Shown here: one piece after another, positions 1 to 7,357 of the stretch
How the letters are laid out: the number at the start of each line of letters is the position of its first letter
How positions within the stretch are numbered: the first letter of the stretch is position 1
The notes under the pieces: generated by a model
What the model was told of the DNA's origin: nothing
Database searches by the model: none
What the model saw: the letters and a program-made list of their open reading frames with translations, nothing else
Translations under genes and position numbers: made by a program
DNA from: Chrysiogenales bacterium
GTDB taxonomy: Bacteria > Acidobacteriota > Aminicenantia > UBA2199
DNA: 15,010 nucleotides
Reading direction: 5' to 3'
NCBI GenBank assembly: GCA_004525465.1
Contig: SPCN01000026.1
Span: forward strand, 1 to 15,010

Positions 1-738
1 CGGCCGGCCGTGGTGGTGGTTATCATCATCCTGATTAATTTTTCCGTTTTTATTTACCAGAGTTACCTGTCGCGCCAGCACCTGCAGAACCCCCTTTACG
101 CCTCCGATCTACGGCCCCTGGCCTGGCCCTCCAGCCTGGAATATTTTGTCCTGAAAGACGGCCTGGTGCCGCTTGAATTCGTCAAGCAGCAGAACTTGGA
201 AATACCGGTGGGCACGGACCGCTGGGGTCATGAGGTCGTTTACCAGCGCCGGGTTTCCCCCCCGCTCAGCCTGTTTTTTTCTCTTTTCATGCATGGTTCC
301 TGGCTGCACTTGCTGGGCAACATGCTTTTTTTGTGGATATTCGGCAACAACATCGAAGATCGGCTGGGCCGGATAAAATTTGTTTTTTTCTATCTGCTTT
401 GCGGCGTCGGCGCCAGCTTGACCCACATATTGTTCAACATGAATTCCCTGATCCCGGTTATTGGCGCCAGCGGGGCGGTTTCCGGAGTGATGGGCGCCTA
501 CCTGGTGCTTTTCCCCCACGCCCGCGTGCGCACCCTGGTTTTTATTTTCATCCTGGTCACCACCATGGATATTCCGGCTGCGGCTTTCCTGGTCATCTGG
601 TTCATTTTTCAATTCCTTTCATCAGGAGGCGGTTCGGGTATCGCCTGGCTGGCCCATGTGGGCGGATTCATCCTGGGATTCCTGCTGATAAAATTTCTTG
701 TGAGTACAAAAAAACCGATAATCGAGATCCTATCGTAA
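1..738 (+). CDS. Rhomboid family intramembrane serine protease (5' partial)
   Basis: Polytopic membrane protease that cleaves transmembrane substrates inside the inner membrane. Counting from the GTG at 10, the sequence shows HGSWLHLLGNMLFL at about 95-108 (the loop/TM2 His and Asn signature), the catalytic serine motif GASG with Ser154, and the partner His216 in LAHVGGF near the last membrane segment. This is the Ser-His dyad of the family. The reading frame is open to base 1 with no stop, and the visible protein begins in the middle of the first hydrophobic segment. The true start is therefore probably just outside the window and about 15-20 residues are missing; the GTG at 10 is not a convincing start. 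The stop lies 23 bp before the ridA start, so the two are likely co-transcribed. Substrates cannot be inferred. The family assignment is firm. Confidence 0.93.
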   Translation, partial: RPAVVVVIIILINFSVFIYQSYLSRQHLQNPLYASDLRPLAWPSSLEYFVLKDGLVPLEFVKQQNLEIPVGTDRWGHEVVYQRRVSPPLSLFFSLFMHGSWLHLLGNMLFLWIFGNNIEDRLGRIKFVFFYLLCGVGASLTHILFNMNSLIPVIGASGAVSGVMGAYLVLFPHARVRTLVFIFILVTTMDIPAAAFLVIWFIFQFLSSGGGSGIAWLAHVGGFILGFLLIKFLVSTKKPIIEILS

Positions 739-750
739 TTTTTCGCCAAG

Positions 751-756
751 AGGAGG
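751..756 (+). promoter_or_regulatory. Ribosome binding site fixing the ridA GTG start
   Basis: A full AGGAGG lies 5 bases before the GTG at 762. It decides against the longer in-frame reading that runs back to 333 inside the rhomboid gene, and gives a protein of normal RidA length. Confidence 0.8.
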
Positions 757-761
757 TCATA

Positions 762-1148
762 GTGGAAAAACAAGCCGTCAATTCCAGCGCAGCGCCCAAG
801 GCGTTGGGGCCATACTCCCAGGCAGTGCGCTGGGGAAATTTGCTGTTCGTTTCCGGCCAGGTGGGCATTGATCCCGAAACCGGCAGGCTGGTCGAAGGCG
901 GTGTGGAGGCCCAGGCTCGTCAGGTTTTCAAGAATCTCGCGGCCGTGTTGGCCGCGGCCGGAATCAATTTTCGCCGGCTTCTGAAAACCACGGTATTCCT
1001 GAAGGACATGGCCCATTTCAAGACCGTCAATGAGATATACGCCGCAGAGGTGCCGCCGCCTTATCCGGCCCGGGCCGCGGTGGCCGTCAAAGAGCTGCCG
1101 CTGGGGGCTGAAGTCGAGATCGAAGCCATCGCCGCCTTAGTGGATTGA
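762..1148 (+). CDS. ridA: RidA family enamine/imine deaminase
   Basis: Small cytoplasmic protein (128 residues, the normal family length) that hydrolyses reactive enamine/imine intermediates such as 2-aminoacrylate released by PLP enzymes, giving a keto acid and ammonia. Visible family features are GPYSQAV at 16-22, FVSGQVG at 29-35, the active-site Arg104 in YPARAAVAV (the carboxylate-binding Arg, Arg105 in well-studied members), and VEIEAIA near the C terminus with the conserved acidic residue. The GTG start is supported by AGGAGG at 751-756. The gene sits between the rhomboid gene (23 bp upstream) and an ABC ATPase (25 bp downstream). In this setting it may act on products of peptide or amino-acid catabolism, but that is inference; RidA genes occur in many contexts. 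Members of the wider YjgF/YER057c/UK114 family have other activities, so the exact substrate is open. Confidence 0.93.
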   Translation: MEKQAVNSSAAPKALGPYSQAVRWGNLLFVSGQVGIDPETGRLVEGGVEAQARQVFKNLAAVLAAAGINFRRLLKTTVFLKDMAHFKTVNEIYAAEVPPPYPARAAVAVKELPLGAEVEIEAIAALVD

Positions 1149-1173
1149 GCTGCTCGATCCGCTTCACAGCCTG

Positions 1174-1926
1174 ATGGATATTTTGCGGGCTGAAAATCTC
1201 TGGGTGGAATGGATCACTGCTGGATGTCGGCAGCCGGTCCTGCGCGGAATCAGCCTGAATATTCCTCACAATCAGGTCACGGTACTGTTGGGAGAGTCGG
1301 GGGCCGGCAAAACCATTTTGGCCCGGGCCTTGAGCGGCCTTTTGCCGGATGGATTTTTTGCCAGCCGCGGCCGGATTTTATTTGGCCGCCAGGTCATGTC
1401 AGGATCCGCATCCTGGGCCCGGGTCCGCGGCCGAAAAATATTTTACACTCCCCAGAATGCCGCGGCCAGTCTCAATCCCGTCCTGACCATCGGCCGCCAG
1501 ATCCGTGAAACCAGCCGCATAAGCTCTAAGGAGCTTAAAGAAATGCTTTTGCGCCTGCAATTTGCCGATCCTGAGGGCATCCTGCAGTCATATCCTTTCA
1601 CCCTGAGCGGCGGTGAAAACCAGCGCTGCCTGCTGGCTTTGGCCCTGGCCGCCCGTCCAGACGTGCTGATCCTTGATGAACCGACGGCCGAAATCGACGC
1701 CGCGGCCCAGGAAGAATTCATCGAGGTTCTGCGGGACTACCAACGCGCCCATTCCCTGACGGTTCTGTTGATCTCGCATCATCTGGGCTTTGTCAAGGCC
1801 ATCGCCCAGAACCTTTGCGTCCTGTCCCGCGGTGAATTGGTCGCTGCCGGAGTTCCCCAGGATATTTTCAATTCTCCCGGCCATGCCTATACCCGGGAGA
1901 TCGCCGACTACCTGAGGACAATTTGA
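1174..1926 (+). CDS. ABC transporter ATP-binding protein, peptide/nickel (OppD/DppD/NikD) type
   Basis: Cytoplasmic nucleotide-binding subunit of an importer, 250 residues. In order: Walker A GESGAGKT at 40-47, Q-loop with Gln94 in YTPQNAAASLNP, signature LSGGE at 144-148, Walker B LILDEPT at 165-171, and H-loop His202 in ISHH. The Q-loop context and the HAYTREI near the C terminus resemble the D subunit of Opp/Dpp/Nik systems. Those D subunits are often about 320-330 residues with a C-terminal oligopeptide-transporter extension; here the protein ends just where that extension would start, closer to NikD size. The ATG at 1174 has only a weak Shine-Dalgarno. The stop overlaps the next gene's start by one base, so the two ATPases are probably made together and form a heterodimer. 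No permease or solute-binding gene is visible here; they may lie upstream of the window or elsewhere. Confidence 0.88.
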   Translation: MDILRAENLWVEWITAGCRQPVLRGISLNIPHNQVTVLLGESGAGKTILARALSGLLPDGFFASRGRILFGRQVMSGSASWARVRGRKIFYTPQNAAASLNPVLTIGRQIRETSRISSKELKEMLLRLQFADPEGILQSYPFTLSGGENQRCLLALALAARPDVLILDEPTAEIDAAAQEEFIEVLRDYQRAHSLTVLLISHHLGFVKAIAQNLCVLSRGELVAAGVPQDIFNSPGHAYTREIADYLRTI

Positions 1927-2612
1927 TGGATACTCGCTTCTGTCTGCGTGCTGTTGGCAAGACCTACCGCAACCGCCGGACCGGCCGTTCGTCTGTACAA
2001 GCCCTGACCGGGGTGGAGCTCAATATCAAGGAGCGGTGTGTCAACGCCATTGTGGGCAGATCGGCAGCCGGGAAATCGACTCTGGCCAGGATCATCATGG
2101 GCTTTGAAAAGCCGGACCACGGCCTGGTGCTCTACCGCGGCCGGCCGTTGGCAGAAGCTCCGCTGCAGATCTTTCGCTGCCATAATCAGATGGTATTCCA
2201 GAATCCCTATCTGGCCGTGAACCCGCTTTTTACCGTGCGGCAGATCATTTGCGAACCGCTGCGTGTAGCCGGCGCCAACCCTGCGGCCTGCTTTGAAAAA
2301 CTGACTGAAGTACTGGAATTGCTGGAATTGCCTGTCGAGTATCTGGAGCGCTTGCCCCATGAACTGTCGGGTGGAGAACTGCAGCGCGTGGCCCTGGCCC
2401 GGGCCCTGGTTCTGGAGCCCGAATTCCTGGTGCTGGACGAGCCCTTTTCCGCCCTGGACGATCTGACCGCCATGCGCATCCTGCTGCAGTTTAAAAAAAT
2501 CTTTCTGCGCCTGCGCCTGGGAATTTTGTTTGTCAGCCATCACCCGCGCCATGTTCAGGCCCTGGCCGACCGGGTAGCGGTTCTGGAACAAGGCAAAATC
2601 ATTAGCCAGTGA
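1926..2612 (+). CDS. ABC transporter ATP-binding protein, peptide/nickel (OppF/DppF/NikE) type
   Basis: Second nucleotide-binding subunit, 228 residues. Motifs: Walker A GRSAAGKST at 44-52 (the usual Ser-Gly in the middle is Ala-Ala, while the essential Gly-Lys-Ser/Thr is intact), Q-loop Gln92 in VFQNPYLAVNP, signature LSGGE at 147-151, Walker B VLDEP at 169-173, and H-loop His205 in VSHHP. The VFQNPY..LNP-like context is typical of the F/E subunit of peptide or nickel importers. The ATG at 1926 shares its A with the TGA of the upstream ATPase and has GAGGA a few bases upstream; an in-frame TTG one codon earlier is less likely. Like its partner it lacks the long C-terminal extension of classical OppF. 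It is the last plus-strand gene before the convergent M14 pair. Both ATPase sites look functional. Substrate unknown. Confidence 0.88.
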   Translation: MDTRFCLRAVGKTYRNRRTGRSSVQALTGVELNIKERCVNAIVGRSAAGKSTLARIIMGFEKPDHGLVLYRGRPLAEAPLQIFRCHNQMVFQNPYLAVNPLFTVRQIICEPLRVAGANPAACFEKLTEVLELLELPVEYLERLPHELSGGELQRVALARALVLEPEFLVLDEPFSALDDLTAMRILLQFKKIFLRLRLGILFVSHHPRHVQALADRVAVLEQGKIISQ

Positions 2613-2658
2613 TTTAATATGATCGCATCGGGTCTCGCATTGAACCCCGGCCCCTGAT

Positions 2659-4437
2659 CTATTTCAGGGTGATGGACTTGCTCAATTTTCCGGCGTGGCG
2701 AGATTGGTACACGATCGTCAGGCTGCCCGAGCCCGAGACCAGAAATTCGTGTTCCACTTTGCCGAAGCCGGGAACGATCAGGAATTGCAGCTCGGGACGG
2801 AATTCCTTGAAAGCCACCTGGTGAAGATAAATATCGTGGATTTCTCCACCGGCCACGACCTTGATGCCGCTGCCGCTCAAGGCAAGCGTATCCTGGGGGT
2901 AAAGCTTGTTTTTCCGGGCCTGGTAGCTCATTGAAGGAATGGCCCCGGCGTTGGCCAAACGGGTGCGCACGCGGGTCAGGCCGTTTCCCATGGCCTTGGT
3001 TTCAATTATTTCCAGGGAAATGTCCGGCGTGCTTTTGGCGCTGAAAATGACGGCTGAGGCGTTGCGGTGCACCAGGTCCTTGAGCATGAACGGCGCCGGC
3101 AGGCGGGAGCTCATCTTGACCCAGCCGCCGATCTCGATCTTGCCGTAGTGCGGATGGTCGAATTCACGCCAGGGCTTGTACAACTCGCCCTGGGTCAAAT
3201 GGTCGTTGAACCTGATCCTTTCCTTTTCCAGCGCGCGGTTCTGCCGGAAATCATAGCCGCCCTCCTCATCTTCTTCTTTGGCTTCGGCCTTTTTCTCTCC
3301 GGCGCTCTCTTTGATGCTGGCAAACCGTTCGGTTTTATTCTGGAAAAGCTCTCCGACAAAGCCGTAGGCGCCCTGGGTCATGACCAGCCATTCCAGGGAA
3401 TCGCCATAGGTGGGGTACAGGTCCTTCCAGCTGATCATGTAGCGGTAACCGGGGGTGATCCTTTCCGCCTGCTGGCCAAGGTAATCGTATACCGCGATAT
3501 CCTGGCGGGGATATTCGCCCTGGGCTTTGCTGCTGGGGCCGCGCAAGTACATGCCGCCGCTGTTGTGGAAGGTCCAGCCGATACAGATGTTGGGCCGTTG
3601 CTCGATGAATGCGGACAGGGCTTTGGTGATGGCGCCTGAAAAGGGATATTCGCCGGCGCCGCTCTCCACGTATTCGGGCATCCAGTCGAAGCCCCAGTTG
3701 CGGTTGCCGTCCAGGTATCCTTCGGCGTCCTCATTGATCTTGCCGTCGCCGTCATTGTCTATGCCTTCATCGCCGAGCAGGGCCCATTCACCTTTTTCAC
3801 CGGGTTTGATTCTGACCAGCAAGCGCGCGTCGTCGGGGTCGGTCTTGAAATTTCCGAAGGGATCGCGCTTGCGCATCTGGCAGATATTGCCGTCCTTGTC
3901 CAGGTCGTCGGGAAAGTCCTCGTCCACAAGGCCGTCGTGGTCATCGTCATGGGGAATGCGCAGGCTGCGGTTGTCGCTGGGGGTGTTGGCGTCGGCGAAA
4001 AAATGAAAGCGTCCGTCGGCATTGACCACGGGGATGACGTAAAAACAGCGGCTGTCAACCAGCTTGGTGATTTCGCTATTTTGGCCGTATTCGCCCAAAA
4101 GGTATTGGAGCAGGTATAGGGCCACTTCGCCGGCCTGGATCTCGTTGCCGTGGATATTTCCGTCGACGTAGATTCCGGGCTTGGCTGCTTCCGCGCCGGT
4201 TTTGGGATTGTTCACGGTCAGACAATAGACTGGTCGCCCCTCTTCGCTTTTCCCCACCAGGTCGAGGTGGGTCAGCCCTGGGTAGGCCTTATGTAGAGCA
4301 TGCATGGCTTCGACCATCATGTCATAGGTGTAATAAAAATCGAAACTTAAAGGGACGCGCACCAGCTGGGCCGGCCTGCCGGCCGCCGGCAGCGCTAAGC
4401 CGCAGAGCAATATCAATACAATGGAAAACCTTTTCAT
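2659..4437 (-). CDS. Exported M14 family zinc carboxypeptidase
   Basis: Secreted or periplasmic metallopeptidase, 592 residues, with a Lys/Arg-plus-hydrophobic signal peptide at about 1-20. The zinc-binding HxxE motif is His96-Glu99 in GNIHGNE, the third ligand is His291 in WTFHNSGG, the substrate-carboxylate-binding NRN is at 245-247 (Arg246), and the catalytic Glu363 lies in FVGELF. All M14 catalytic positions are present, so this should be an active carboxypeptidase. Between the second ligand and NRN there is an Asp-rich insertion with two DxDxDG-like loops (about 163-183 and 227-237) that could bind calcium. A charged segment (about 380-392) follows the catalytic domain, and a beta-rich C-terminal region (about 420-592) ends the protein. 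The start overlaps the stop of the upstream homologue in ATGA, with GGGAGGAG before it, so translation is coupled. Substrate preference (murein peptide, dietary peptide or other) cannot be read. Confidence 0.9.
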   Translation of the reverse strand: MKRFSIVLILLCGLALPAAGRPAQLVRVPLSFDFYYTYDMMVEAMHALHKAYPGLTHLDLVGKSEEGRPVYCLTVNNPKTGAEAAKPGIYVDGNIHGNEIQAGEVALYLLQYLLGEYGQNSEITKLVDSRCFYVIPVVNADGRFHFFADANTPSDNRSLRIPHDDDHDGLVDEDFPDDLDKDGNICQMRKRDPFGNFKTDPDDARLLVRIKPGEKGEWALLGDEGIDNDGDGKINEDAEGYLDGNRNWGFDWMPEYVESGAGEYPFSGAITKALSAFIEQRPNICIGWTFHNSGGMYLRGPSSKAQGEYPRQDIAVYDYLGQQAERITPGYRYMISWKDLYPTYGDSLEWLVMTQGAYGFVGELFQNKTERFASIKESAGEKKAEAKEEDEEGGYDFRQNRALEKERIRFNDHLTQGELYKPWREFDHPHYGKIEIGGWVKMSSRLPAPFMLKDLVHRNASAVIFSAKSTPDISLEIIETKAMGNGLTRVRTRLANAGAIPSMSYQARKNKLYPQDTLALSGSGIKVVAGGEIHDIYLHQVAFKEFRPELQFLIVPGFGKVEHEFLVSGSGSLTIVYQSRHAGKLSKSITLK

Positions 4438-6458
4438 TTCACTCCTCCCAATTGGATGACTTTACTGTCGTCCCAACCCGTAGGGTGGGCGAGATGGATG
4501 TTCAACCTCTGTCCCTGGCTGCGGATGATCCAAGTGAATAACTTGGCCTGACCGCCGCCGACCTCTCTGACAATGGTTCTCTTCAGTCCTTCGATCAGGG
4601 TGAGATCGTCCCCCTTCAGGGTGATCACAGCGGGGGGCAGGCGGTTGTTGCGGCTGCCCATGGCGGTGGGGAAGGGCAGATAACTCGAATTTTCCACCCA
4701 GACCTCAAGGCGGAAAATGCCGTTGCCCAAGGGCTTGCTGGCAGTTTTGCTTATGAGCAGGCGGGGCAGCTTGTCAGCCAAGTGCCAGACCCAGGGAACC
4801 TGGCTCTGCAGGAGTTTTTCCATCATGGCTGCGGGGGGAGTGTTGGTTGTGTAGGGGACTAAGCCGCCGATTTCGACCGCGCCCAACGTCGGATGTGAAT
4901 AGGCCTTCCAGGGGACGAAGCCCCGGCCCTGCAGTTCCTTATCCGAGAAGGCCAGCAGGGCTATCTCGGTCTCTTCGCCGCCTGAGCTGTCTTTGGGCTT
5001 GGGCATTTGCCGCATCATTTCGGCCATTTTTTTGGTTGTCATCATGCCCCCTTTCAAAGCGTTGATCACCATGGTAGCTTTGAAATCCTCCGGGGCGCCC
5101 GAGCCTTTCAAAAAATTGTTGATCTTTTCCTCGCCCAGGGCAATAAATTCCTCGCTGCTCATGCTCTCCAGTTGTTCCGCTGTGATCTGGGGCGTGGTTT
5201 TTTCCTCTTTTTTCACTTCGGGTAAAGTCCAAAAATCCATGCTGAAGGTGGGCAATCCCAAATGGTAATAAGACCACAATTCGAACGAGCCGTCCTTGGC
5301 GTCGGGAGTTTCCAGGCGGCCGCCGTCCAGCTTCCCTTTTTTTAGGAATTCCTTGAATTGTTTGGCAAGTTCCTTGTAATAATTCAGGTCTTCGGGCAGG
5401 GGATTCACTATCGCCCCCAGGCCCAGGAAACTGGCCACCATGGATTCAGTAAGTTCCATTCCCGGGGGCGCCATGGTGCGGGCGATTTCCATGACCTCGG
5501 CCATAGTATAAGTTTTATCGGTGTCCACGTTTAAAAAAGCTCCGATCTGCTTGGGGATTTTTATCTTGCTGAAATCGGCTTCGCCCTTGCGGCCTCCGCG
5601 CGGGGGCTCCAGGCAGAAATTACTTTCGCCAAAAGTGACGGTCATGGCGATTTCCGGATGTTGGAAAACAAAACGGATCAGGCCCAGGCTTTCGCTTTCG
5701 CTGCCGGCCCATCTCCCGCCGTTGCGACTGAAAAAGCGGAACAAATGGGGGAAATTAATGCCGATGTTGACTCCGCCGGGGCCGTCCTCGCCGTATTGGC
5801 CGTCACCGTCATTGTCCAGGCCTTCGGGGTAAAGTTTGAATAGCCCCTTCTCCCCTTTGGCCGCATCGGCTTTTTTCATCAGTCGCGGGTCACTTTCCAG
5901 GGGCAGCCAATCCCCCTCGGGGTCCTTCACGCGCATCATGGTGATAAGACCGTTGCCATCAAGATCATCGGCACCGTCTTCATCGCTGCGTTCATCCATG
6001 TCGTCATTGTGCGGCCGGCCGTTGCGGCTGTCCCGCAGCAGGGGCTTGACGAAGTATCTCTCCGCCGCGTCGGGATTGCCCAGCGGCAGAATGAACCAGC
6101 CCTTATCCTGACGGGTTTCCGGCTTTTCCAGGATGGAGCGAATCAGGAACAGCGCCGCTTCCGAGGCCAAAGGAACTGTGCCTTCCAGGTTGGCGGCCAC
6201 CAGAACGGCAGGCAGGCGTTTCATTTTGCTTCCTGCCTCCGGACCAATGTAGAGAATGAACAGCGGTTTGCCGCCCGGAGAGGCAGCGATCTCGATCAGG
6301 TCGGTCAGTTTTGCCTGGCTGCGGGAGAGGCTTTTCAAGACCTGGTTGAGTTCAGCGGGAGAATGGTAGTGGTCAAAGACGAGATCCGGCTTGCCGGCCT
6401 GGATGCTGGCTCCGGAAAAAATCAGGCACAGGATCATTGAAAATATTTTTTGTTTCAT
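4434..6458 (-). CDS. Exported M14 peptidase homologue lacking catalytic residues (pseudopeptidase)
   Basis: 674-residue exported protein, signal peptide about 1-21, with the same architecture as the downstream M14 peptidase: N-terminal M14-like domain, Asp-rich insertions (about 152-168 and 215-225), and a C-terminal region sharing the pattern PWK.(Y/F)..HP..G.(V/I)EIGG. Hand alignment places Glu92 and Val95 at the HxxE ligands, Gly277 at the third His, Ile234 at the NRN Arg and Asp408 at the catalytic Glu. All zinc ligands are therefore gone and catalysis by the M14 mechanism is not expected. The frame is intact over 2 kb and the flanking structural motifs remain, so it is not a decayed pseudogene. 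A Lys/Glu/Met-rich, probably helical insertion (about 411-500) is absent from the active partner. The start at 6458 is chosen for its ribosome site and signal peptide; a longer reading from 6518 puts 20 polar residues ahead of the signal. Possible roles are partner, chaperone, substrate-binding subunit or an unrelated binding protein; undetermined. Confidence 0.8.
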   Translation of the reverse strand: MKQKIFSMILCLIFSGASIQAGKPDLVFDHYHSPAELNQVLKSLSRSQAKLTDLIEIAASPGGKPLFILYIGPEAGSKMKRLPAVLVAANLEGTVPLASEAALFLIRSILEKPETRQDKGWFILPLGNPDAAERYFVKPLLRDSRNGRPHNDDMDERSDEDGADDLDGNGLITMMRVKDPEGDWLPLESDPRLMKKADAAKGEKGLFKLYPEGLDNDGDGQYGEDGPGGVNIGINFPHLFRFFSRNGGRWAGSESESLGLIRFVFQHPEIAMTVTFGESNFCLEPPRGGRKGEADFSKIKIPKQIGAFLNVDTDKTYTMAEVMEIARTMAPPGMELTESMVASFLGLGAIVNPLPEDLNYYKELAKQFKEFLKKGKLDGGRLETPDAKDGSFELWSYYHLGLPTFSMDFWTLPEVKKEEKTTPQITAEQLESMSSEEFIALGEEKINNFLKGSGAPEDFKATMVINALKGGMMTTKKMAEMMRQMPKPKDSSGGEETEIALLAFSDKELQGRGFVPWKAYSHPTLGAVEIGGLVPYTTNTPPAAMMEKLLQSQVPWVWHLADKLPRLLISKTASKPLGNGIFRLEVWVENSSYLPFPTAMGSRNNRLPPAVITLKGDDLTLIEGLKRTIVREVGGGQAKLFTWIIRSQGQRLNIHLAHPTGWDDSKVIQLGGVK

Positions 6459-6461
6459 TTT

Positions 6462-6468
6462 CACCTCT
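6462..6468 (-). promoter_or_regulatory. Ribosome binding site fixing the start of the M14-like pseudopeptidase
   Basis: Read on the minus strand this is AGAGGTG, just upstream of the ATG at 6458. It makes that ATG, which directly begins a signal peptide, the likely start rather than the in-frame ATG at 6518. Confidence 0.65.
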
Positions 6469-6561
6469 ATGGGTTTGTTCGCATGGCAAAAAGATGTGCC
6501 GCTTTGCGGTTTGATCATACGCTTGTACGGCGTTTAGCCGGATAATGTTATTTTTCGCTTG

Positions 6562-6588
6562 CCGGGATGCTTCAACATCCGGGTTTTT
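6562..6588 (+). terminator. Hairpin plus T-run oriented for plus-strand transcripts, overlapping the end of the TIM-barrel gene
   Basis: The left arm at 6562-6569 pairs with the right arm at 6576-6583 (GATG/CATC core plus CCG/CGG around one bulged G), the loop is 6 bases, and five T follow at 6584-6588. In the plus direction this has intrinsic-terminator form. On the minus strand, where all surrounding genes lie, there is no T-run after the stem. The minus-strand gene's stop codon lies in the loop. It could stop antisense transcription or be fortuitous. Confidence 0.35.
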
Positions 6589-7357
6589 GCGCCGCTAAAA
6601 AATTTTTTTGGTAATAGGCAGCCGAAGCACGCATAGTATCCGCGGCATGGGGTTCCAGGGCGATGGAAAACGGGCAGGGCAAGCCGGCCATGACCGTTTT
6701 GGCCGCCTGCCAGTCGATGCTCCCCAGTCCCAGGGCCAGGTGGTCGTCGCAGTTGCCGTTGTTGTCGTGAAGATGAAAGTGGATATGTTGTCGGGGATCG
6801 AGATAAAAAAGCCATTCTTGGAAAGGGATGCGGGCAAAGACTTGATGGTGGCCGAAATCGAAACAATGGATCAGGCGCGGCCGCCCGGCTTTTTTCATCA
6901 ATTGCAGAACGATATAGGGAGTGGGTTCGGCGATGTTTTCCAGAGCAATAAACGGACCGGTGTCATCCTGCAGCAGGGTTGAAAAAAAATGGGCGCTGCG
7001 CTCCAGCCATTGTTTGAATTGCTGGCTGTAATAAATGGGATCGTAATTGAAATGCATGACCACCAGCTTGCTTTCCAGGGCGGTGGCGATTTCCATGACC
7101 TGCTGCATTTTTTTCAGACTGAGCCGGCGAATATCCTCGGCGGCGGTTCCAGGCCAGATATCCATGAAAGGGGCGTGGATGGTATGTTCGCGAAAATTTC
7201 CGAGAATTTTTTTTGTTGCGGCAATGGTCCGAACTGAAAAATCCTTTAACTTTTCGGCTTTGATGTATATTTCGGGACAGGCATTCAAGGCGGCGATCCC
7301 GGCCGCTTCCCGGTCCAGGCGCTCGCTGGCGACCCGGATAAAAAGATCCTCAAACAT
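6572..7357 (-). CDS. TIM-barrel sugar phosphate isomerase/epimerase-like protein
   Basis: 261 residues with the metal-site pattern of the xylose isomerase-like/AP endonuclease 2 superfamily: HAPF with His61, MHFN with His102, ALEN with Glu140, FDFGHH with Asp167 and His170, HFHLHDNN with His195/His197/Asp198, His206, and ALEPH with Glu235. This ladder of His/Asp/Glu residues on successive strands suggests one or more divalent metals in a (beta/alpha)8 barrel. No signal peptide is seen, so it is cytoplasmic. Members isomerise or epimerise sugars (keto/aldo or inositol derivatives), while others are AP endonucleases; the sequence does not decide between them, though endonuclease IV is usually nearer 280 residues. 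The start ATG lies inside the last codons of the hybrid kinase gene (8-base overlap, no strong Shine-Dalgarno), so its translation is probably coupled to the kinase. A functional link to the kinase is suggested only by that arrangement. Confidence 0.8.
   Translation of the reverse strand: MFEDLFIRVASERLDREAAGIAALNACPEIYIKAEKLKDFSVRTIAATKKILGNFREHTIHAPFMDIWPGTAAEDIRRLSLKKMQQVMEIATALESKLVVMHFNYDPIYYSQQFKQWLERSAHFFSTLLQDDTGPFIALENIAEPTPYIVLQLMKKAGRPRLIHCFDFGHHQVFARIPFQEWLFYLDPRQHIHFHLHDNNGNCDDHLALGLGSIDWQAAKTVMAGLPCPFSIALEPHAADTMRASAAYYQKNFLAAQKPGC

Noticed and set aside
333..761. Upstream extension of the ridA frame into the rhomboid gene
   Set aside because: The extension overlaps conserved rhomboid sequence in another frame and resembles no protein family; a strong ribosome site precedes the GTG at 762.
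2652..2669. Six-bp hairpin (CCCTGA/TCAGGG) between the convergent ABC and M14 genes as a shared terminator
   Set aside because: It overlaps the M14 stop codon and is followed by no T-run on either strand; too weak to call.
3067..3639. A 190-codon plus-strand open frame antisense to the M14 carboxypeptidase
   Set aside because: The opposite strand encodes the conserved catalytic domain with all motifs; the antisense reading has no ribosome site or family features.
4434..6518. Treating the M14-like gene without zinc ligands as a decayed pseudogene
   Set aside because: The frame is uninterrupted over 674 codons, with signal peptide, ribosome site and coupled downstream start all intact, which points to selection for a non-catalytic role.
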